DNA of 64,000 nt from Paenibacillus harenae DSM 16969 (GTDB lineage Bacteria > Bacillota > Bacilli > Paenibacillales > Paenibacillaceae). The translations under genes were made by a program, and so were the position numbers. The stretch lies in NCBI RefSeq assembly GCF_000422465.1, contig NZ_KE383842.1:1744611-1808610 (forward strand). Direction: 5' to 3'. Positions 1 to 8,327 of the stretch are shown here, piece by piece. Below the pieces are notes generated by a model that made no database searches, was not told the origin of the DNA, and was given only the letters and a program-made list of their open reading frames with translations. How positions within the stretch are numbered: position 1 is the stretch's first letter; each line of letters opens with the position of its first letter.

Positions 1-567
1 CTTAAACCGTTTTTCGTCAAAGCCGTTCGGGATCACTTTAATCCGTTCCGGATGCTTAATATGCGGCGCGATGTAGCTGCGGAAGGATTCCGATACCGTC
101 AGCAGCTGGTCGGCCTTGGCCTCCAGCTCGCCGTACAAGCTCATCAGAAATTGATGCTCCGGCCCTCCCTCGGCTATTTTTCCATTCAGAATAAGCTCCC
201 GTTCGTAGCTGGAGTGGATCGTAACCGCGAGCGGCGTATCCGGAAACAGCTGCTTCATGACCAAGGCTGCGATCGGATGATGCGCGTGAATGATATCGTA
301 ATTCTTTTTGATGCGAAGCCTCGTCCACCAGACGTAATCCCGGTAGGTTCGGATATATTTATCTACAATGCTGTTTCCGATAAAAACCGTATGGTCAAAT
401 GTCTCGAAAACGACTTCTTCCTGCCCTTTGCCCCTGACGCGCTTCGGCAGCGAGAATAGCTCCATCTGCCAGCCCATCTTAAGAAAGCGTTCCTGAATGT
501 ACGGGACCATCGACGATACGCCGCCCGGCTGCTCCGGCGGAAAAAACAACGCTTGTAAAATGTTCAT
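1..567 (-). CDS. Glycosyltransferase family 4 protein, N-terminal part (cut by window edge)
   Basis: The minus-strand frame is open from an ATG at 567 to the window edge, giving 189 residues with no stop. It begins MNILQALFFPPEQPGGVSSM, the usual opening of a GT-B glycosyltransferase with the glycine-rich acceptor loop. Further on it has the DIIHAHHP strand-turn and IHSSYERE, and it ends in the VIPNGFDEKRF linker that leads into the nucleotide-sugar-binding domain. It probably transfers a sugar in the cytoplasm onto a lipid or glycan. A GGAAAGG ribosome site lies upstream. The catalytic C-terminal half is outside the window, so donor and acceptor cannot be told. It is divergent from the GGDEF gene at 700, with a 132-bp shared promoter region. 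Confidence 0.8.
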   Translation of the reverse strand, partial: MNILQALFFPPEQPGGVSSMVPYIQERFLKMGWQMELFSLPKRVRGKGQEEVVFETFDHTVFIGNSIVDKYIRTYRDYVWWTRLRIKKNYDIIHAHHPIAALVMKQLFPDTPLAVTIHSSYERELILNGKIAEGGPEHQFLMSLYGELEAKADQLLTVSESFRSYIAPHIKHPERIKVIPNGFDEKRFK

Positions 568-699
568 GCGTCCCATCCTTTCCAAGAAAAACGTATGTGG
601 AAACTTTTCCATTAACGTAAAACATGATATATTAGAACATATGTTTCTGTAAAGCTGTTAACCTTACAAATCCTACTACTAGATAATGGTGATTATACA

Positions 700-1860
700 A
701 TGACAATTTCGCAATGGCTTGCAGGACCGAACGGCCAGCTTTTTTCATCTTCGGCCGTGATCGTTATCCTCGTATTGATGCTCTTCATGTCGGTTAGGCT
801 GTATGTCAGCTACCGCAACAAACAGATCTACCGGCTGCTCATTACAGCCATTCCTTTGATCATGGTCAAGCAATGTTTGCTGGTCGTGCTGGCTTACCCG
901 GGCTGGTCGCTGTCGCCTTGGATTTATTTGACCTTTACGATTTTGCAAATCGTCTCTTTTATTATTATAAACTTTGTTTTTATGAAATTATATACCGGAC
1001 GCTCCGCTCAGCTCAAAGTTGTTCCGTTCATTATTATGACTATGACGGCTTTCGTCATTGCAGGCATCCAATTTGCGATAACCCCGTTTTCAGTGGAAAC
1101 GGCCGTCACATCCGAATCCTTTACGTTTCCAGCGCTCGACTTTTACGGACTGATCGTCATCTTCATCATCATGCTCGGAACAAGAAGCGCGGATATGAAT
1201 GCCAAATATGTCGCGAGCCTGATCGTTTTTTTCATCAGCGAGCTTGCCCGCTTGGCCAACGCCTACGTCTTTCACGGAGAACTGGCTTGGCTGACGCTAC
1301 TCGGCCAGCTGCTTCCGGTTATCTATTACATGCTGCTGTTCCTGCTCTTGTTCGAATGGGTGATCGAACGCCTTATGTTCACCTATCAATCCTCGATCAC
1401 GGACGGTTTGACCGGTTTGTATAATAGAAGACATTTTCAGTCGAAGGCCGAACAGCTGCTGAGCCAGAAGAAGCCGATGGCTGTCATCTTCTGTGATATT
1501 GATAATTTCAAAAGACTGAACGACACGCAAGGCCACCACAAGGCCGACGGCGTATTGAAGCAGGTTGCGGAAATAATGAAGGAGGAGTCGAGCGGGATTG
1601 GCGCGGCAGGCCGATACGGCGGCGAGGAGCTGCTGGCCTGCATCGGCATTAGCAAGGTAAAGCCCGACCTTGTTGCGGAATCGATCCGCCGAAGAGTGGA
1701 ACAGGAGACGATCGTAACCGTCAGCGTCGGGTTCAGTACCACCAAGGAGAGCAAAGCCGTGCCGGACATGATCAAGCAAGCCGATGAAGCGATGTACCAT
1801 TCGAAGACGACTGGCAAAAACAAAGTGACGGCGTTCAAAGCGATATCCTCCAGAAAGTAA
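700..1860 (+). CDS. Membrane-anchored GGDEF diguanylate cyclase
   Basis: This 386-residue protein has about seven hydrophobic segments in residues 15-225, then a GGDEF domain at about 230-380. The domain shows SITDGLTGLYNRRHF at its start, DIDNFKRLND for metal and substrate binding, and GRYGGEELL as the active-site loop (GGEEL form). Proteins of this family make cyclic di-GMP from two GTP. The inhibitory RxxD site is not obvious. The N-terminal membrane part has no named domain I recognise and may sense a membrane or envelope signal. The ribosome site is weak, so the start is less sure than the frame. Confidence 0.88.
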   Translation: MTISQWLAGPNGQLFSSSAVIVILVLMLFMSVRLYVSYRNKQIYRLLITAIPLIMVKQCLLVVLAYPGWSLSPWIYLTFTILQIVSFIIINFVFMKLYTGRSAQLKVVPFIIMTMTAFVIAGIQFAITPFSVETAVTSESFTFPALDFYGLIVIFIIMLGTRSADMNAKYVASLIVFFISELARLANAYVFHGELAWLTLLGQLLPVIYYMLLFLLLFEWVIERLMFTYQSSITDGLTGLYNRRHFQSKAEQLLSQKKPMAVIFCDIDNFKRLNDTQGHHKADGVLKQVAEIMKEESSGIGAAGRYGGEELLACIGISKVKPDLVAESIRRRVEQETIVTVSVGFSTTKESKAVPDMIKQADEAMYHSKTTGKNKVTAFKAISSRK

Positions 1861-1932
1861 CAGGTTTGATCGAAATACTAGCGGAGCGGCGGTTATCGAT
1901 CCAGTAGTACCCTTGAATCGTCCATCAATCGT

Positions 1933-2053
1933 CATACGAGCGAAATGAACGGCACTTTTACCTTTGATTCGCCCTGCAACCGCCATAGAGCGAAATGAAC
2001 GGCACTTTTACCTTTGATTCGCCCTGCAACCGCCATACGAGCGAAATGAACGG
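1933..2053. repeat. 50/51-bp intergenic tandem repeat, about 2.4 copies
   Basis: Units start at 1933, 1984 and 2034. Each contains GCGAAATGAACGGCAC, then CTTTGATTCGCCCTGCAACC. The first two differ by one base (catacgag against catagag) and the third is truncated after about 20 bases. Period is 51 then 50 bp. The consensus resembles, in reverse complement, the repeats at 63920-64000. The array lies downstream of the GGDEF gene and encodes nothing convincing. Confidence 0.85.
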
Positions 2054-2323
2054 AAATTTGAACGGACTGACACCTATTAACGGGAGGATTTCCGGTTAGC
2101 CGCTCTACGCGAGCGGTCTTTGACGATTTGTTCGAGGAGAAAAGAATAAGACCAGAGTTGTAGAGGCTTTTTGAGCCGGTGATATCGGACACTTTTGAAA
2201 TATAAACGGACTTGTTATTTTAAAAAACAATCTGCAGCCTAGGACGAATATTGTACTGAGCTGCCGCTGCTTTATTGAACATAAATCCGGAAAGTAGGCA
2301 CTTATAAAACTAAGAAAACAGCG
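2054..2323. other. Non-coding stretch between repeat array and IS remnant
   Basis: I see no gene here. There is a short inverted repeat (CCGCTC tacgc GAGCGG at about 2100-2116) and otherwise AT-rich sequence running into the left end of the IS1380 remnant. Confidence 0.5.
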
Positions 2324-3228
2324 TCAAATCAAGGTTTATCGGTCACAAAAAGTTGCTAATTTTTTTGCAATAAAAATAGGACACTGTGTGCCTCTTGTCA
2401 TTCGATAACGACACTGTCACGGAAGCTGGTAACTTTCAGTTTATCGAGTTGTTCAAAGAACTCGTCGGCTTCAAGGATATCGTCTCGAGTCACCTCCAAC
2501 CCGAACGAGGATGCAACTGCGTCTATTCGGCAACGGCGCTCATCGACTATCTGACCGATTGTGCGCTACTCGGACACACACGCTTTCTACACATGAACGC
2601 GCTGCAATCCGATCCGGGCTATCAGATCGTGAAAGAGATCCAGCGCTTCCCAGAAGAAAGCACGTTTCGCGGACAGCTCAAGGGCATGACGTGGAGCCAT
2701 CTCATCCAATTAGTTGGGATCAATCAAGAGTTACTACGCCGCAAGGCCCGACTGGAAGGCAAACGACTCGTGTGGATCGACATTGACGACACCGTCATCA
2801 CACTCTTCGGCGAACAGGAAGGTGCGACCAACGGTTACAACCTCCGTTATCACGGTCGCCCTTCGTACAAGGTGCGCGTCGCGTTTGTGGCAGGAACCGG
2901 GGAACTTATCCACCTGCAACTGAATCCATGCAACACGAATGGCATGAAAGACTTTCTTTCATTTGTTAAAGAAGTCGAAGCCATGCTTCCGCCGGAGTAC
3001 ATCATCGAAGGTATCCGTGCCGATTGCGGGTTTGCCGATCCTGCCGTTATGGAATATGCCGAAGCCAATGGTTGGCAGTACATTTTCAAATTGCCGAAGA
3101 AGGCAACCGTGAAGAAAGCGATCGCCTATCTGGAGCAACATCCACGCTTCTGGGAAACGCTCGCCGAGCGGGATGAGAGCATTCAGTTCGCCGCTGTGGA
3201 CGAGCATTGGTCGGCAGCTGACACTTGA
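2324..3228 (+). mobile_element. IS1380-family element remnant (left part)
   Basis: The left end, from about 2324, is shared nearly base for base with 5520-5600, including GGTCACAAAAAGTTGCTAAT. It is followed by a transposase gene that is shortened at both ends. No right end or inverted repeat is found after 3228. An internal stretch of the transposase (2680-2843) reappears inverted at 5691-5852. Confidence 0.75.
2386..3228 (+). pseudogene. Truncated IS1380-family DDE transposase
   Basis: The 280-residue frame matches the IS1380 transposase pattern. It has the first catalytic aspartate in VWIDIDDTVITLFGEQEGA, the segment NGYNLRYHGRPSYKVRVAF, the second aspartate in GIRADCGFADPAVM, and the YIFKLPKKA strand. 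Family members usually run to about 430-470 residues. Here the frame breaks off soon after FAAVDEHW, so the C-terminal part with the last catalytic acid is gone. The N-terminus is also damaged: the sister copy at 5535 continues from the shared leader into MVTQTEAHAPDKK, while this copy jumps from the leader into FDNDTVTEAGNF. It is almost certainly inactive. Confidence 0.8.
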
Positions 3229-3486
3229 TTTTTCAAAAAACTTTCATTTGATAGATTTATCAACATGCCAAATTTCCAATTATTTTTATAATGTAAAATT
3301 CAGAATATAATGGATTTATCGAGAAATGAGCGCAATTGAGTTTGACGTCTTTAAGCAACGGAACGGTAAGCGTTTAGTTGGATGAGTATATCGGGATAAT
3401 CTCGGTTATTGTACAGGCTTGTATTTCAGATGACAATAATGTAATAATGATTTTTGAGACTTATTATCCAAAGAGAGGTGACGAAG

Positions 3487-4074
3487 ATGACTGCCGAAGC
3501 GCCACTAACGAGGGAAACGATTCTGGCCGCCGCGGACCAAGTTCTGCGGCGGTACGGTCCGAGGAAAACGTCCGTCGTCGATATCGCGAGATTTCTTCAA
3601 GTAAGCCATGGAACGTTATATCGTCACTTTCCAAGTAAATCTGCTTTGCTTACAGCCGTTACGGAGCGTTGGTTATATAACAGTATCTTGCTCCCGTTGC
3701 ACGCGGTAGCGGAGAAAACGAGAGGAAGCGCCGAAGAACGATTGCGAATGTGGTTTGAAACGCTCTTCTCGAAAAAACGAACGAACGCTGCGGAAGAACC
3801 GGAGATGTTCGCGATGTATGCTGCCGTATCAGTTGAGGCGGATGAATGCATGAAGCCCCACGTCGAAGGGCTCATCGGCCAAATTCAATCGATTGTGGAA
3901 TATGGGGTCGAAACGAAGGAGTTCAAGCCCGGGAATGCGGCAATCAAAGCCCGTGCTTTGTTCCAGGCTACGAGCAGTTTCCATCATCCTGCACATGTGC
4001 AGGAATGGAAGGACTCTGAAATCGACAAAGCCTTCGACGACGTTTGGCAGCTGCTCATGTCCGGTTTGAAATAA
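3487..4074 (+). CDS. TetR/AcrR-family transcriptional regulator
   Basis: The protein has 195 residues from the ATG at 3487, chosen because AGAGAGGTGACG lies just upstream; a longer frame from 3454 lacks a ribosome site. The N-terminal 50 residues form the TetR helix-turn-helix (ILAAADQVLRRYGPRKTSVVDIA, then LYRHFPSKSALL). The rest is an all-helical ligand and dimer domain. The SDR gene follows 269 bp downstream on the same strand. A perfect palindrome at 4150-4168 lies between them and may be its operator. The protein probably represses the oxidoreductase and responds to a small molecule. The ligand is unknown. Confidence 0.88.
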   Translation: MTAEAPLTRETILAAADQVLRRYGPRKTSVVDIARFLQVSHGTLYRHFPSKSALLTAVTERWLYNSILLPLHAVAEKTRGSAEERLRMWFETLFSKKRTNAAEEPEMFAMYAAVSVEADECMKPHVEGLIGQIQSIVEYGVETKEFKPGNAAIKARALFQATSSFHHPAHVQEWKDSEIDKAFDDVWQLLMSGLK

Positions 4075-4088
4075 GCAGCCCAATGCAC

Positions 4089-4118
4089 TGCACGACAATC
4101 TCGTGCAATTTTTTTTAT
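4089..4118 (+). terminator. Rho-independent terminator of the TetR gene
   Basis: TGCACGA caatc TCGTGCA forms a 7-bp stem and is followed by a run of eight Ts, 15 bases after the TetR stop codon. Confidence 0.8.
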
Positions 4119-4149
4119 TTTGTAATGACAAAAATAAAAATCTGTTATT

Positions 4150-4168
4150 TGACATTCATTATATGTCA
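4150..4168. promoter_or_regulatory. Palindrome TGACAT-N7-ATGTCA, candidate TetR operator
   Basis: A perfect 6-bp inverted repeat around a 7-base AT-rich centre lies between the TetR gene and the SDR gene it probably controls. Its size and position suit a TetR dimer site. No T-run follows, so it is not a terminator. Confidence 0.4.
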
Positions 4169-4343
4169 GGTGTATATTTTATTTAAAAGAGGAGAGTGAT
4201 GCTTCCGACATATAGCGTTTATGCAGGTTACTTTGTCTGATTACGATGGTTTTTGGCTTGGCGGAATCGATTTCATTTGTATCAAGAAGAAGCAAGTGTA
4301 CTTGATGTCAGATCATAAAATAAACTAAGGAGTCGAAGCATTC

Positions 4344-5090
4344 ATGAATTTATCGGGAAACACGGTTCTCATTACAGGCGGATCAACGGGTATCGGGCTG
4401 GCTCTCGCGGAACGGCTCTTGAAGTCGGGAAACACAGTCATTATTTGCGGAAGAAGAGAAGAAAAATTACAGGAGGCTCGGCACCTGCATCCGGAGCTTC
4501 ACGTTCGGGTTTGTGACGTTGCAATGGAATCGGAAAGGCTGGCAATATTCAAATGGATTCAAAGCGAATTCCCCGGGCTTAATGTTCTTGTTAACAATGC
4601 AGGAATACAGCATAGGATGAATCTCATGGAATCGGGCAAGGACTGGAACCATTATCAGCAGGAAATCGCCATAAATTTGGAAGCTCCAATTCAACTTGCG
4701 ATGCTCTTTATTCCTCATTTTGCAAAGCAAAAGGGTGCGGCAATCGTCAATATCTCCTCCGGACTGGCGTTTACCCCAATGGCGGCAGCTCCGATATACA
4801 GCGCGACGAAAGCGGCCATCCATTCGTTCACGACAAGTTTGCGTTACCAGTTGTCCGCTACCGGGATTGAAGTCATTGAGGTGGCACCGCCGGCAGTCAA
4901 TACGGACTTGGGAGGCATAGAGTTTCATGCGTTCGGAGTTCCGCTTGATGAGTTTATTGATGGGGTCTATCAGGGACTCAAGGATGGGAGACAGGAAATC
5001 GGCTACGGAACATCAGAGAAAGCACTGCGCCTGTCCAGGGATGAGATCGAGGAAACCGTTAAGCAGATAAACAACCATATTTCGTTCTAA
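4344..5090 (+). CDS. SDR-family oxidoreductase (DltE-like)
   Basis: This 248-residue short-chain dehydrogenase has the classical motifs: TGGSTGIG at 11-18 for NAD(P) binding, NNAG at 84-87, N111, S139, and the YSATK catalytic pair Y152/K156. The arginine in CGRREE near 37 suggests NADP preference. The overall pattern is closest to DltE-type oxidoreductases, whose substrates are not established. AAGGAG lies 13 bases before the ATG. The TetR gene directly upstream suggests inducible expression. The two genes lie between IS1380 remnants, so the pair may have been acquired or moved as a cassette. Confidence 0.85.
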   Translation: MNLSGNTVLITGGSTGIGLALAERLLKSGNTVIICGRREEKLQEARHLHPELHVRVCDVAMESERLAIFKWIQSEFPGLNVLVNNAGIQHRMNLMESGKDWNHYQQEIAINLEAPIQLAMLFIPHFAKQKGAAIVNISSGLAFTPMAAAPIYSATKAAIHSFTTSLRYQLSATGIEVIEVAPPAVNTDLGGIEFHAFGVPLDEFIDGVYQGLKDGRQEIGYGTSEKALRLSRDEIEETVKQINNHISF

Positions 5091-5519
5091 GTGAGGAAAA
5101 CAATGCTTCAACGGGTCAGGATAGCTCGATTGTTTGTCTGCATTCCGCGGCTCTTTGATCTGTTGGCAGGAGGTTCCGTGCAGGCTGTAGGCTGTAGTGG
5201 ACAGTTTGAGGGTGTATGGGAACGCAGAGTGGGTCTGAGTTATTTAGTTTTGTTATCTTCACTATTTAATGGCTGAAACACAAGGTCCAGGTGCTCTTCC
5301 TTCTCTTATAAGCCTAACCCGTGTATCCCCGAACCTTGAACCTAAGGTGGATAAATAGAGAAACGCAATATGATCATATTGATACAGTCGAAGAATGGAT
5401 TTTACGATCGAATGGCGAACCACAAAAACGACGGACATTACTTAATTTGAGAAGACCATTTTTTAACATGGATTCGGTAAGTAACAAGCATAAAAACGGC
5501 AAAAAGCCTGTCATATCAT
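5091..5519. other. Non-coding stretch after the SDR gene
   Basis: Short open frames exist here, but none has a ribosome site with recognisable protein content. I see no RNA gene and no clear terminator. Confidence 0.45.
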
Positions 5520-5690
5520 TGTCATATCAGGTTTGTAGGTCACAAAAAGTTGCTAATTTTTTTGCAATAAAAACAGGACACCGTATACCTCTTGTCAAAT
5601 GGTTAAAGTACCCAACAATAACCTGGAGAGGAAGTGTCCTTAGCAACATGGTAACACAAACGGAGGCACATGCGCCAGACAAAAAACACG
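5520..5690 (+). mobile_element. IS1380-family left end, second copy, with transposase start
   Basis: From about 5520 the sequence repeats the element's left end at 2324-2395. It then continues through TGGAGAGGAAGTGTCC to ATG GTA ACA CAA ACG GAG, probably the original transposase start that the first copy has lost. Homology to the transposase stops near 5690, where an inverted internal piece begins. Confidence 0.65.
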
Positions 5691-5852
5691 GTTGTAACCG
5701 TTGGTCGCACCTTCCTGTTCGCCGAAGAGTGTGATGACGGTGTCGTCAATGTCGATCCACACGAGTCGTTTGCCTTCCAGTCGGGCCTTGCGGCGTAGTA
5801 ACTCTTGATTGATCCCAACTAATTGGATGAGATGGCTCCACGTCATGCCCTT
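5691..5852 (-). mobile_element. Inverted internal fragment of the IS1380-family transposase
   Basis: This segment is the reverse complement of 2680-2843. On the minus strand it encodes GMTWSHLIQLVGINQELL through VWIDIDDTVITLFGEQEGA. Joined to a left end in the opposite orientation, it shows an inversion or a deletion between two nested copies. Confidence 0.75.
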
Positions 5853-5897
5853 ACCCTGATATATCCATAAATGATAATATATTAATGCGAATGCGAC

Positions 5898-5923
5898 TTA
5901 TCCACAGGTCTAAGTTATCCACA
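5898..5923 (+). promoter_or_regulatory. Two consensus DnaA boxes (TTATCCACA) in direct repeat
   Basis: TTATCCACA occurs at 5898-5906 and again at 5915-5923, same strand, 17 bp apart start to start. An AT-rich run (AAATGATAATATATTAATG) precedes them. Both match the DnaA 9-mer exactly. There is no dnaA or replication gene nearby. Confidence 0.5.
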
Positions 5924-5969
5924 TTCCGAATTCATGTTGAATAATCGTAACCGTTCGTTGAAAAAGAGG

Positions 5970-6440
5970 TTAGTATATCGATTTCTTCATAATTACAGTC
6001 TTTACCGGGAAACCATTTGGGTTATTAACCACTTCTTCTCTTGTAATATAAAATCCAACTGATTTATACAACTGAATATTTTGTGATATTGCCATCCGCA
6101 CCCTGCATGTAATCTCTGAATTCCCGTTCTTCTTAGCGTATTCTTCGAGCCAAGTAAGAATGGATTTAGCAATACCTTTCCCTCTTGCCTCTGGGGCAAC
6201 GGATAGACGTGAGAAATAAAGTGAATTGTCTTCCGTTTTAAATCTTGCTGAACCCCGCGGAATCTCGTCGATAAAATAAAGCAAAGCATTTTCAGACCCG
6301 TTTTTTATCGACTCTTCTATTGAAACAATAGACTCATTAAGAGCACTGGAAGGAACATCAATATTCCTATATTCCTCGAAAGCAGAAAGCATTATTTTAT
6401 GAACCAGGTAAGCATCTTTTGCATCCGCCAGGCGAATCAT
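5970..6440 (-). CDS. GNAT-family N-acetyltransferase
   Basis: The product is 156 residues from the ATG at 6440. GGAGG sits 7 bases upstream, and a TTG one codon earlier is too close to it. Motif A of the GNAT fold is clear (LSVAPEARGKGIAKSIL, carrying the R/Q-x-x-G-x-G/A acetyl-CoA pyrophosphate loop). A late motif B follows (NIQLYKSVGFY). Such enzymes move an acetyl group from acetyl-CoA to an amine, and this sequence does not tell the substrate. The gene stands alone beside IS debris and a broken Nudix gene, in AT-richer surroundings, so recent gain is plausible. Confidence 0.85.
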   Translation of the reverse strand: MIRLADAKDAYLVHKIMLSAFEEYRNIDVPSSALNESIVSIEESIKNGSENALLYFIDEIPRGSARFKTEDNSLYFSRLSVAPEARGKGIAKSILTWLEEYAKKNGNSEITCRVRMAISQNIQLYKSVGFYITREEVVNNPNGFPVKTVIMKKSIY

Positions 6441-6543
6441 CAATTAACCTCCAAAACGATTATTGTATAACGAATTCTACTTCAATAACCGTATTCCTTC
6501 TTAGTCACATACAGATTACTCCGGCTTCCGCCAGTTAGCGATC

Positions 6544-6757
6544 CATGGCACTCACGCTACACGTCCCAGCGGATTTTAGGGAGGTTATGCTTGGACATTT
6601 GCCAAAGGGGGAAGTGAACCACAAGATCGATCTCCCGAGGACACAGCCTTGAGAGAAGTTAGAGAAGAAACCGGATATGTGTGTGAAGTTATTGCGCCGG
6701 GAGTTTGAATCAGATACTTGCGTAAAAGGGTCGATTGAGGGATACCAATGCACTTAA
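6544..6757 (+). pseudogene. Nudix hydrolase remnant
   Basis: The plus-strand frame through 6580-6706 reads GGYAWTFAKGGSEPQDRS, then PEDTALREVREETGY, a full Nudix box (G-x5-E-x7-REVREETGY). Just before it an in-frame TAG at 6577 breaks the chain, and a TGA at about 6705 ends it. The next frame continues with SDTCVKGSIEGYQC, which looks like the following family segment after a frameshift. With an internal stop, a frameshift and no start codon, this is a decayed gene. Intact relatives hydrolyse nucleoside diphosphate derivatives. Confidence 0.65.
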
Positions 6758-7083
6758 AAGTGCGATTGAAGTAATGCGGGCATGCGAGAGGGTACAAGAA
6801 CAAAATAAGATTTAAGATTGGCTGTGCTTGTTAGACTTCCATGGAATAACGCATAATCTGTCTCGCATTAAAACCTCGCCGGTACACTAATTACGATTGC
6901 CCCCATAAGCAAAGTCTTTCACTTTAATCAACCGCCCCAATAGATTTGATATCCTTGTTCTACCATGCCAACTACCTCTTGCAGCGATGAAGGTCACTCC
7001 AAAAAAGAATTTTTTTGTTGAATGTGGCTTTTTATTACCCTGCGGTGTCTAATGGAGTGTAAGGTCAAGAGGAGGTTCTTACC
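6758..7083 (+). promoter_or_regulatory. Leader of the ECF sigma gene, possible ECF-type promoter
   Basis: No gene is seen in this 326-base stretch. Near its end, GTGTCTAATG at 7045-7054 resembles the CGTCTA -10 element of ECF promoters. A TGGCTT lies about 16 bases upstream, which would fit autoregulation by the following sigma factor. The -35 match is weak. A strong GAGGAGG ribosome site is at 7069-7075. Confidence 0.3.
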
Positions 7084-8313
7084 ATGTCTGGAGCTCAAGA
7101 CAAAAGCCCAGTTTATCCGGATAAATTGGGAAACATCAAAAAATTTGAAATCAACTATGAGCAATATCGCATAAGGCTCCGTAAATATCTCTCGTTGAAA
7201 GTGAATCCTATGGCCGCGGATGACTTAACGCAACAAGTTTTTTTAAAGGCTATAGAAAACATTCATACATTTAAAGAAAATTCTAATTTATTCACTTGGA
7301 TTATTAAAATTGCTCAGAATACAGTCAAAAATGAATATCGAAGTTTATCGCGAAAAAAAGAAATTCCCTATGATTTTGCAGATTATGAATCACAGTCGAT
7401 CTCTCTTGGTTTTGCTAAGAATGTTGAAATTCGTATTGATATAAGTTCTGCGTTAAAAAAACTAAATGAGCTGGACCAACAGATCATTTCATTGCGTTTT
7501 TTTGTCGACTGTACCTTGCCGGAAATATCCAAGATCATTGGAATGCGCGAGAGCGCGGTAAAAAACAGGCTGTACCGGTCATTAGAGAAATTAAGAAGAG
7601 AATTAAAAGAATGGGGTGACATTACTATAATGTCTATTCAAGATTTGATATCCATTGTGAATAAAAGTGAAACCGATGACGCGTACGATAGCCTGCAGAA
7701 GGTGCACCATGACTTATTTGAGGAGCTAAAGAATAATGTTGAAACCATTTCATCCAAATTTAATCACCGTCCATCCAGAAAAACGATCATTGAAATCTAT
7801 CCGGATCTGCCGACCTTCCATCAAGCTGTCGGGGAAGCAAATGCCCCTAATTGGTTCATGGGCACTTATGAGGGGCGCATATTAAAAATAGTTTCTCCGT
7901 TGAACCCGGGACCGGAGCATACGTATCCATCTATTCTGAAATCAACGGTACACTTGTTTACAATGTGGTTAATCAGTGACATTAATCCCCTTTCTCCCAA
8001 ATGGTTGCGTCAGGGGATTGGAGGATATGAAGCCAAACAAATGACCCCGGAATTTATTAAAAATACGACTGCAGATGCCATCCAAAATCTTGATATCCCG
8101 TCTTTTCAACAATTAAATAACGATACCTGGGATTTTGAAACCATGAAGGGATTTCAGTTTTCTTATTTAATTGTAGAATTCATTGTTGAGAAATATGGAT
8201 TAGATGCATTAAACAAAGTGATTAGGAATCCCCATGATTTTAATGGAATCTTTAAACGTTCGGAGTTAGAGCTGCATGAGCAATGGATCGGGCATTTAAA
8301 AAATAAACTGTAA
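7084..8313 (+). CDS. ECF sigma factor fused to a degenerate gluzincin (peptidase MA-like) domain
   Basis: The product has 409 residues, about twice a normal ECF sigma factor. Region 2 lies at about 25-95 (DDLTQQVFLKAIENI, then FTWIIKIAQNTVKNEYR) and region 4 at about 120-175 (LNELDQQIISLRFF, then LPEISKIIGMRESAVKNRLYRSLEKL). The extra 200 residues resemble peptidase-MA-like gluzincins in layout: STVHLFTMWL at 288-296 where HExxH is expected, PKWLRQGIGGYEA where P-x-W-L-x-E-G-x-A-x-Y-E is expected, then a helix FSYLIVEFIVEKYG. Only H290 of the metal site remains; the catalytic glutamate, second histidine and third ligand are replaced by L, M and Q. The domain is probably a sensor or regulator, not a protease. 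No anti-sigma gene is adjacent. The gene is visibly AT-rich. The sigma call is firm; the C-terminal call is inference. Confidence 0.82.
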   Translation: MSGAQDKSPVYPDKLGNIKKFEINYEQYRIRLRKYLSLKVNPMAADDLTQQVFLKAIENIHTFKENSNLFTWIIKIAQNTVKNEYRSLSRKKEIPYDFADYESQSISLGFAKNVEIRIDISSALKKLNELDQQIISLRFFVDCTLPEISKIIGMRESAVKNRLYRSLEKLRRELKEWGDITIMSIQDLISIVNKSETDDAYDSLQKVHHDLFEELKNNVETISSKFNHRPSRKTIIEIYPDLPTFHQAVGEANAPNWFMGTYEGRILKIVSPLNPGPEHTYPSILKSTVHLFTMWLISDINPLSPKWLRQGIGGYEAKQMTPEFIKNTTADAIQNLDIPSFQQLNNDTWDFETMKGFQFSYLIVEFIVEKYGLDALNKVIRNPHDFNGIFKRSELELHEQWIGHLKNKL

Positions 8314-8327
8314 ATCCGCTGGCCCTT

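Noticed and set aside
1933..2053. Possible short CRISPR array
   Set aside because: The whole 50/51-bp unit is repeated with no unique spacers, and there are no cas genes in the window.
1297..2192. Open frames on the minus strand through the GGDEF gene end and the repeat array
   Set aside because: They translate the repeat (FARMAVAGRIKGKSAVHF twice) and the antisense of the GGDEF gene; no ribosome site.
3454..3486. Longer N-terminus for the TetR regulator
   Set aside because: The extra 11 residues lie upstream of a good AGAGAGGTG ribosome site and are not part of the TetR fold.
5091..5734. Two short plus-strand frames after the SDR gene
   Set aside because: No ribosome site; the second runs through three unrelated pieces including both IS fragments, so it is not one gene.
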